Positions 58,752 through 64,000 of a stretch of DNA of 64,000 nucleotides are shown here, one piece after another. Both the position numbers and the translations under genes were made by a program. A model generated the notes under the pieces. It searched no databases. It saw only the letters and a list, made by a program, of their open reading frames with translations, and was not told the origin of the DNA. Origin of the DNA: Caballeronia sp. NK8 (lineage in GTDB: Bacteria; Pseudomonadota; Gammaproteobacteria; Burkholderiales; Burkholderiaceae); NCBI RefSeq assembly GCF_018408855.1, contig NZ_AP024325.1, forward strand, positions 62,001-126,000, given 5' to 3'. Numbering within the stretch: the first letter of the stretch is position 1; each line of letters opens with the position of its first letter.

Positions 58752-59891
58752 TCACAGCTTGCGCGAGATGAGATCGCGCATGACCTCGCTCGCGCCGCCG
58801 TAGATGCGCGACACGCGGGCATCGACGAATGCGCGGGCGACCGGATACTCGAGCATGTAGCCGTAGCCGCCATGCAGTTGCACCATCTCGTCGAGCGCCT
58901 TGCCGAGCGCTTCGGTGGCGAAGAGCTTCGCGATCGCGGATTCCTCGAGCGTCAGACGGCGGCGCATGTGCACGTCGAGGTAGTGATCGACCATCAGCCG
59001 CACGGCGATGGCCTGCGCCTTGATGTCGGCGAGCTTGAATTTGGTGTTCTGGAAGTCCCACACGGTCTGATTGAACGCGCGGCGATCCTTCACATAGTTC
59101 AGCGTGTGTTCGAGGCACGTTTCGAGCCGCGCGGCCGCGCCGACCGCAATGTTCAGGCGCTCCTGCGGCAATTCGGCCATCAGATACGCGAAGCCCTTGC
59201 CTTCCTCGCCGAGTCGGTTCTCGACCGGCACGCGCACATCGTCGAAGAAGAGTTCGGCGGTGTCCTGCGCGTGCATGCCGATCTTGTCGAGCTTGCGGCC
59301 GCGCCGGAAGCCTTCGCGCGTCGTCTCGACGACGATCAGGCTCACGCCCTTCGCGCCCGCGCCCGGGTCCGTCGTGCAGACGACCACGACGAGATCCGCA
59401 TTCAGCCCATTCGTGATGAAGGTCTTGCTGCCGTTGATGACGTAGTGGTCGCCGTCGCGGCGCGCGCTGGTTCGCACCGCTTTCAGATCGCTGCCGGTGC
59501 CGGGTTCGGTCATCGCGATGGCGAGAATCTGTTCACCCGTGCAGATGCCGGGCAGCCAGCGTTGCTTCTGCTCCTCGCTGCCGATGCGCGCGATATACGG
59601 CGCGACGATATCCGAATGCACCGCGAAGCCTGGCCCGCTCACGCCCGCGCGCGTCATTTCCTCATTGACGACGACCACATGGCCGAAATCGCCGCCGCCG
59701 CCGCCGTATTCGGCCGGAATCGAGACGCACAAGAGGCCCTGCTTTCCCGCCTTCAGCCAGGTTTCGCGATCCACGCGTCCGGCCTTGTCCCAGGCCGCCT
59801 GATGCGGAACACACTCGCGCTCGAAGAAACGGCGAGCAGTAGTGCGAAGCATTTCGTGATCGTCCCGAAAGACGGTGCGTTCGATGTGCAT
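58752..59891 (-). CDS. acyl-CoA dehydrogenase
   Basis: A 379-residue FAD enzyme. MTEPGTGSDLKAVRTSA and NGSKTFITNGLNADLVVVV are the FAD/substrate signatures; the base Glu is in LHGGYGYMLEYPVARAFVDA and SRIYGGASEVMRDLISRKL the C-terminus. Length and motifs fit medium- to long-chain and isovaleryl-type dehydrogenases. It oxidises the CoA ester produced by the ligase encoded 24 bp upstream. Confidence 0.92.
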   Translation of the reverse strand: MHIERTVFRDDHEMLRTTARRFFERECVPHQAAWDKAGRVDRETWLKAGKQGLLCVSIPAEYGGGGGDFGHVVVVNEEMTRAGVSGPGFAVHSDIVAPYIARIGSEEQKQRWLPGICTGEQILAIAMTEPGTGSDLKAVRTSARRDGDHYVINGSKTFITNGLNADLVVVVCTTDPGAGAKGVSLIVVETTREGFRRGRKLDKIGMHAQDTAELFFDDVRVPVENRLGEEGKGFAYLMAELPQERLNIAVGAAARLETCLEHTLNYVKDRRAFNQTVWDFQNTKFKLADIKAQAIAVRLMVDHYLDVHMRRRLTLEESAIAKLFATEALGKALDEMVQLHGGYGYMLEYPVARAFVDARVSRIYGGASEVMRDLISRKL

Positions 59892-59915
59892 GTCGAGAAT
59901 CCTGGAAGGTGAGTT

Positions 59916-61820
59916 CTATTTCTTCGCGTGACGCGGAATGGCGCCTGTGCACGCGACGTTCGAAGCGGGATCGGCCAGATACAGCGCGTCGATCAGATGC
60001 GCCCGGCGCGCGCGCGTGACCGCCTGATTCACGTAGCCTTTGTCGGCGATTTCGTTGGCGTCGAGCGAGGGCGGCTCGGCCAGCAACATCAGCCGCTCGA
60101 TGACGAGCGTCGCGCCACGCGCCTTCTGTTGCGAAAGGCGCCGGCTCAGTTCGGCGACGACGAGCGGATGCGCGGCGAGCGCGCCGGCGTCGAGCGACGC
60201 GAGCTCGGGCGCGATGCGCTGGCACGCCGCGACGTTCGGCCAGGCGAGCGCGGTGAGAAAGTCGCGATCGTGCCCGCAGATCACCGCGTCCGTCAGAAGG
60301 GGCGCGCAGCAGTCGATGAGCGCGAGCCGCAGCGCGCCGGTGCGAACCCATGAGCCGTTCGCGAGCTTGAAGTCTTCGACGGTGCGGCCCGCGAAGATCA
60401 TGCCCTGGGCCGGATCGGCGGGATCGGCCAGACGCACGGCGTCGCCGAAGCGGAAGTAGCCTTCGTCATCGAACGCGGCCGCGGTGAGTTCCGGTTGCCC
60501 GATGTAACCGCCGAACACGTTCGGGCCGCGCATGCGTATTTCATAGCGGCCGTCGCCGCCTTCAAGCGGCACGAGCTTCACTTCCGAGCCGAGCGCGGGC
60601 GTGCCGATGTTGCCGGGCGTATCCGTCGGCCAGCTGCAATACGTGCCCATGCCGGACGTTTCCGTCGATGCGAGACCGGTGCAGAACGTGATCCGCGCGC
60701 CAATGGTCTTCTCCGCCACGTTCTGGATGCGCTTCCACACTTCGGCCGGCATGCTCGCGCCGCCGTAGCCGAAAAAGCTCGCCTTCGCGAAGAGGCTTTC
60801 GGCCAGTTGCGGATCGCGTTCGAGTTCGGTGGCGAGCACGGTCCATGCGGACGGCACGCTCGTGAAGATGGTCGGCGACACTTCGCGCAGATTGCGCACG
60901 GTGCGCTCGATCATGCCGGGCAGGGGGCGGCCATCGTCGATGTAATGCGTCGCGCCGAACTGGATCGCGCGGCCGAGATGCAGCACGCCGCCGAGACCGT
61001 GATGCCACGGCAGCCAGTCGAGAAATACGGGCTGCGCGTCGAGCAGCCATGCGAAGCTGTCCGAGTAATACGCGGCGACCGCGCCCAGATTGCCGTACGT
61101 GAGGCGCACGGCTTTCGGCAGCCCCGTGGAGCCGGAGGTGAAGAGCACGCGGGCAGTGTCATCGTGATCCATGGCGGCATGGGCGCGCTCGACAGCGCGC
61201 TGGCGCGTCTCGTCGAACGGGCCGTCCGTGAGCGCGTCCCATGCGAACTGACCTTGCGTTGCGCCATCGACGGCGATAACGGGCACGCCCTTCAGATTCA
61301 GCGCGCCGAGCGCCCGCGCATACGGCGCGACCGACTGCACGAACACCGCGCCGGGCGGGACCAGCTCGCAGATGGCCTTGAGGCGCGCGAAATCCTTGCT
61401 CATCAGCGCATAGGTGGGCGATACCGGCGCAGCCGGAATGCCCGCGTATTCGGCCGCAAGCAGCAACACGGCCTGCTCGATGGAATTGCCCGACAGCAGC
61501 ATGAGCGGGCGCTGCGCGTTCAGTCCCATGTCCAGCAGCGCGGCCGCCACCGCCCGCACTTGCTGCCACAGTTCGCGCCAGCTCAGCGAGCGCCAAGCAC
61601 CGTGCTTGTCGCGCTCGCAGAACGCGGCGCTGTCGCCGCGCTGCGCCGCCCAGCCCGGAATGAAATCCGCGAACGAGCGCTGTTCGATGCGCGGCAGCGC
61701 GCGGGCGCTGCGGAGAATCAACGTGCTGTCCGCGCGATGCTCGACGAGCGTCTGCCGCTCTGGAAACCGCACAGGACGATAAGACGGTGCCACCTTGCCG
61801 CTTGCTTCGAGCGTGCTCAT
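59916..61820 (-). CDS. fcs: feruloyl-CoA synthase-like AMP-dependent acyl-CoA ligase
   Basis: A 634-residue ANL-superfamily ligase. ATG with GGGAGA upstream (GTGAT-type spacing of 9). The P-loop is VLFTSGSTGLPKAV, the A5 region CTGLASTETSGMGTY, and FRFGDAVR with FAGRTVEDFKLANGSWV the adenylate-binding and hinge parts. N-terminal RIEQRSFADFIPGWAAQRGD and C-terminal length follow feruloyl-CoA synthases rather than fatty-acyl ligases. The downstream operon (dehydrogenase, hydratase pair, SDR, thiolase) suggests a bulky aromatic or alicyclic side-chain acid is activated and beta-oxidised. Divergent from the acyl-CoA dehydrogenases at 62045. Confidence 0.86.
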   Translation of the reverse strand: MSTLEASGKVAPSYRPVRFPERQTLVEHRADSTLILRSARALPRIEQRSFADFIPGWAAQRGDSAAFCERDKHGAWRSLSWRELWQQVRAVAAALLDMGLNAQRPLMLLSGNSIEQAVLLLAAEYAGIPAAPVSPTYALMSKDFARLKAICELVPPGAVFVQSVAPYARALGALNLKGVPVIAVDGATQGQFAWDALTDGPFDETRQRAVERAHAAMDHDDTARVLFTSGSTGLPKAVRLTYGNLGAVAAYYSDSFAWLLDAQPVFLDWLPWHHGLGGVLHLGRAIQFGATHYIDDGRPLPGMIERTVRNLREVSPTIFTSVPSAWTVLATELERDPQLAESLFAKASFFGYGGASMPAEVWKRIQNVAEKTIGARITFCTGLASTETSGMGTYCSWPTDTPGNIGTPALGSEVKLVPLEGGDGRYEIRMRGPNVFGGYIGQPELTAAAFDDEGYFRFGDAVRLADPADPAQGMIFAGRTVEDFKLANGSWVRTGALRLALIDCCAPLLTDAVICGHDRDFLTALAWPNVAACQRIAPELASLDAGALAAHPLVVAELSRRLSQQKARGATLVIERLMLLAEPPSLDANEIADKGYVNQAVTRARRAHLIDALYLADPASNVACTGAIPRHAKK

Positions 61821-61964
61821 TACATCTGTCTCCCGAGCATGGATGCTTTTGCCGGATGCGGCCACGAGGCCGCGCGCCGTTCCCGGCTGTTGATTTGTCG
61901 ATTCCGCCGTACGACGGCTCGCTTGCCCTTCGATGAAGGATAGGGGAGGCGCACCGGCGGGTGA

Positions 61965-61981
61965 CCACCCGAGGTGGGTGG
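61965..61981. promoter_or_regulatory. candidate operator in the divergent promoter region
   Basis: CCACCC (61965-61970), GAGGT, GGGTGG (61976-61981) is an exact 6-bp inverted repeat, with a further CACC/GGTG pair just to its left, in the 224-bp gap between the ligase gene and the plus-strand dehydrogenases. It lies about 63 bp before the ATG at 62045 and 145 bp before that at 61820, so one regulator could act on both operons. No regulator gene is adjacent. Confidence 0.4.
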
Positions 61982-62044
61982 CGGTCCGGCGCGCCGTACC
62001 GCGTATCGTGAGTCTGTCTGGATGCGCGTCAACGAGGATGTTCA

Positions 62045-63238
62045 ATGGACCTGAGTTATTCGAAAGAGGAACTCGCGTTTCGCGATTCCATCCGCGCATT
62101 TCTGCGTGATCGCCTTCCCGGCGATCTGCGCGACAAGGTGCTGAATCATCGCCCTCTCGAGCGCGACGATACGGTGCGCTGGCAGCGCATCCTGCATGCG
62201 CAGGGCTGGGGCGCGCCCGGCTGGCCCGAGGCTTTCGGCGGTACCGGCTGGACGGCGCTGCAACGGCTGCTGTTCGATATCGAATGCGGCCTCGCCGGGG
62301 CGCCGCGCCAGTTGCCGTTCGGCCTCAACATGATCGGGCCGGTGCTGATGAAATTCGGCAGCGCCGCGCAGCAGGCGCGCCATCTGCCGCGCATCCTGTC
62401 GGCGCAGGACTGGTGGTGCCAGGGCTATTCCGAGCCGGGCGCGGGCTCGGATCTCGCCTCGCTCAAGACGCGCGCGGTGCGCGCGGGAGACCATTACATC
62501 GTGACCGGGCAGAAGACCTGGACCACGTATGCGCAGCACGCGGACTGGATGTTCTGCCTCGCGCGCACCGATACCGGGGCGAAGCAGCAGAACGGCATTT
62601 CGCTGTTGCTCATCGAGATGAAATCGCCCGGCATCACGGTGCGCCCGATCGACACGCTCGAAGGCGCCGCCGATGTCAACGAGGTCTGGCTCGACGACGT
62701 TCAAGTGCCCGCCGCGCATCTCGTCGGCGAGGAGAACCACGGCTGGACGTACGCGAAGTATCTGCTCGGCCACGAGCGCACGGGCATTGCGGGCATCGGA
62801 CATTGCCGGCGGGAATTGCGTTACGTGAAGGCGCTGGCGCAGCGCGAGCGCCGCAACGGCAGGCCGCTCTCGGACGACGTGCGTATCCGAGAAAGGATCG
62901 CGCGCATCGAGGCCGAAGTCATGGCGCTGGAGATGCTGCTGATGCGCGTGGCGTCGGAGGCGAGTCAGCGCGGCGCGGGCGTGGAGTCGTCGATTCTCAA
63001 GATTCGCGGCTCGGAGTTGCAGCAAGCGCTGTCGGCGTTGCAGGTCGACATCGCCGGGCCGAACGCGCTGCCGTTCTCGCCCGCCTGGCTCGCGGACGGC
63101 TTCGACGGCTGGACGCCCGCGCCTGGCTACGGCGCGAACATCGGCAGCTTCTATCTCGACATGCGCAAGCCGACCATCTACGGTGGCACGAACGAAGTGC
63201 AGAAGGAAATCATCGCGAAAGCGGTTCTCGATCTCTAG
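62045..63238 (+). CDS. acyl-CoA dehydrogenase, PimC-like large subunit
   Basis: A 397-residue dehydrogenase. QGYSEPGAGSDLASLKTRAV and VTGQKTWTTYAQHADWMFCL are the FAD-binding blocks; the C-terminal region has SSILKIRGSELQQALSALQV and YGGTNEVQKEIIAKAVL. These fit the large subunit of PimC/PimD-type or ChsE-type heteromeric acyl-CoA dehydrogenases, which usually lie next to a second, diverged dehydrogenase gene as here. The partner at 63256 begins 17 bp after its stop. Confidence 0.9.
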   Translation: MDLSYSKEELAFRDSIRAFLRDRLPGDLRDKVLNHRPLERDDTVRWQRILHAQGWGAPGWPEAFGGTGWTALQRLLFDIECGLAGAPRQLPFGLNMIGPVLMKFGSAAQQARHLPRILSAQDWWCQGYSEPGAGSDLASLKTRAVRAGDHYIVTGQKTWTTYAQHADWMFCLARTDTGAKQQNGISLLLIEMKSPGITVRPIDTLEGAADVNEVWLDDVQVPAAHLVGEENHGWTYAKYLLGHERTGIAGIGHCRRELRYVKALAQRERRNGRPLSDDVRIRERIARIEAEVMALEMLLMRVASEASQRGAGVESSILKIRGSELQQALSALQVDIAGPNALPFSPAWLADGFDGWTPAPGYGANIGSFYLDMRKPTIYGGTNEVQKEIIAKAVLDL

Positions 63239-63255
63239 AACGGGCGGGCGGCAAG

Positions 63256-64000
63256 ATGGACTTTTCATATAGCGAAGAGCAGCGTCAACTCGCGGACAGC
63301 CTGAGACGCTTCACCGAGGAACGCTATCCGATCGACGCGCGCCGCCACGCGGTGCGCAATCCCGACGGCTTCAGCCGCGATGCGTGGCGCACCTATGCGG
63401 ACTTCGGTGTACTCGGGCTGACGATCGCGTCCGACTACGGCGGCTTCGACGGCACCGCCACTGATACCTTCGCCGTGCAGTTCGAAGCCGGACGCGCGCT
63501 GCTTCCCGAGCCGCTGATTCCCTGCGCAGTGATGGCGGCTGGTCTGATTCAACGTTTCGGCTCGGACGCGCAGCGGCAAGCGTGGTTGCCGGCGATTGCC
63601 GAGGGCCGCGAGATCGTCACGCTCGCGTATCAGGAACCAGAGAGCCGCTACGACTACGCGCAGCCGGAGACCACGGCGCGCGTGCAGGATGACGGCTTCG
63701 TCCTCGACGGCCACAAGGTGCACGTGTGGCACGGCGGGGCCGCGCACTCGCTGATCGTCTCGGCGTGGAATGCGTCCATTCAGGCCGTGTCGCTGTTCAT
63801 CGTGCCGACAGCGGCGGCGGGTGTGACCGTGCGCGCCTATCCGACGCTCGATGGCGAGCGCGCCGCCGAAGTCACGCTGCAGGCGGTGCGCGTGCCGCAA
63901 CGGGCGATGCTCGGCGACGGCGCGGCGATGCTCGAAGCGGCGCTGGAGTTGGGCATCGCGGCGTCGTGCGCAGCCAGCGCGGGGGCGATGGAACGCCTGA
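63256..64000 (+). CDS. acyl-CoA dehydrogenase, PimD-like subunit (partial)
   Basis: The frame from ATG 63256 is open to the right window edge (248 codons). It begins MDFSYSEEQRQLADSLRRFT, has DYGGFDGTATDTFAVQFEAG and LLPEPLIPCAVMAAGLI, and continues into the FAD-contact region (LDGHKVHVWHGGAAHSLIVS), the standard order of acyl-CoA dehydrogenases. The substrate/FAD motif expected as xTEPxxGSD reads YQEPESRYDYAQP, so this chain is likely the non-catalytic or diverged partner of the 62045 protein. Confidence 0.85.
   Translation, partial: MDFSYSEEQRQLADSLRRFTEERYPIDARRHAVRNPDGFSRDAWRTYADFGVLGLTIASDYGGFDGTATDTFAVQFEAGRALLPEPLIPCAVMAAGLIQRFGSDAQRQAWLPAIAEGREIVTLAYQEPESRYDYAQPETTARVQDDGFVLDGHKVHVWHGGAAHSLIVSAWNASIQAVSLFIVPTAAAGVTVRAYPTLDGERAAEVTLQAVRVPQRAMLGDGAAMLEAALELGIAASCAASAGAMERL

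Noticed and set aside
1..64000. tRNA, rRNA, IS elements, prophage or integrase
   Set aside because: None recognised by eye on either strand; a covariance-model and transposase search would settle it.

Overview
The window is a GC-rich proteobacterial chromosome or replicon segment. OmpC-type porins, GcvA-type LysR pairs, many MFS/CoA-transferase/acyl-CoA dehydrogenase catabolic operons and several Burkholderia-type small proteins point to Burkholderiaceae, most likely the Burkholderia/Paraburkholderia/Caballeronia group. This assignment is inference from gene content and protein wording; no rRNA, tRNA, CRISPR array, IS element or replication origin was seen. The first gene (SET-domain protein, minus strand) and the last (acyl-CoA dehydrogenase, plus strand) run off the window.

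Layout. 1-4139: SET protein, two small unknown proteins, an FAD-linked oxidase, an EamA/DMT transporter with a very His-rich tail, a small secreted protein and a cupin. 4136-8758: LysR regulator divergent from HMG-CoA-lyase-like, CaiB/BaiF CoA-transferase and MFS genes. 8840-9945: three small unknown proteins. 9946-10781: the only gene-free stretch above 300 bp, holding a hairpin that looks like a leftward terminator with no gene feeding it. 10782-20730: two porins flanking an orphan bacteriophytochrome kinase and a two-partner-secretion pair (TpsB, TpsA) placed tail to tail. 21008-28718: aldehyde dehydrogenase, MFS, enolase-superfamily enzyme and GMC oxidoreductase followed by two tandem LysR genes, probably an uncharacterised polyol or sugar-acid pathway. 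28746-29514: a small overlapping pair resembling BPSL0067 (amidase-like toxin) and STY0301 (exported immunity-like) proteins. 29749-34204: leftward operon of a formaldehyde-activating-enzyme homologue, aldo/keto reductase, semialdehyde dehydrogenase and MFS transporter. 34486-36380: degenerate phosphopantetheinyl-transferase-like protein, PAP2 phosphatase and a small lipoprotein, closed by a bidirectional terminator. 36447-41375: ABC importer (SsuA/TauA type) divergent from a TctD/TctE-like two-component system. 41460: astacin-like metzincin lipoprotein.

42315-51501 is a hydroxyproline catabolic locus: MHS permease, two proline-racemase-superfamily enzymes, FAD-dependent D-amino-acid oxidase, DapA-like deaminase, prolidase-type amidohydrolase, GntR regulator and, on the other strand, the two subunits of aconitase X (known as a cis-3-hydroxyproline dehydratase). 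Together they could feed both 4- and 3-hydroxyproline isomers into central metabolism; the final ketoglutarate-semialdehyde dehydrogenase is not in the cluster.

51658-64000 is a CoA-dependent catabolic region: an alpha-methylacyl-CoA racemase, then (leftward) feruloyl-CoA-synthase-like ligase, acyl-CoA dehydrogenase, SCP2-type thiolase, two single-domain MaoC hydratases and an SDR, with two more acyl-CoA dehydrogenases divergent on the right. An apparently less GC-rich insert (52840-55728) with a glycosyltransferase, a small protein and a frameshifted DUF6402-like gene separates the racemase from the rest.
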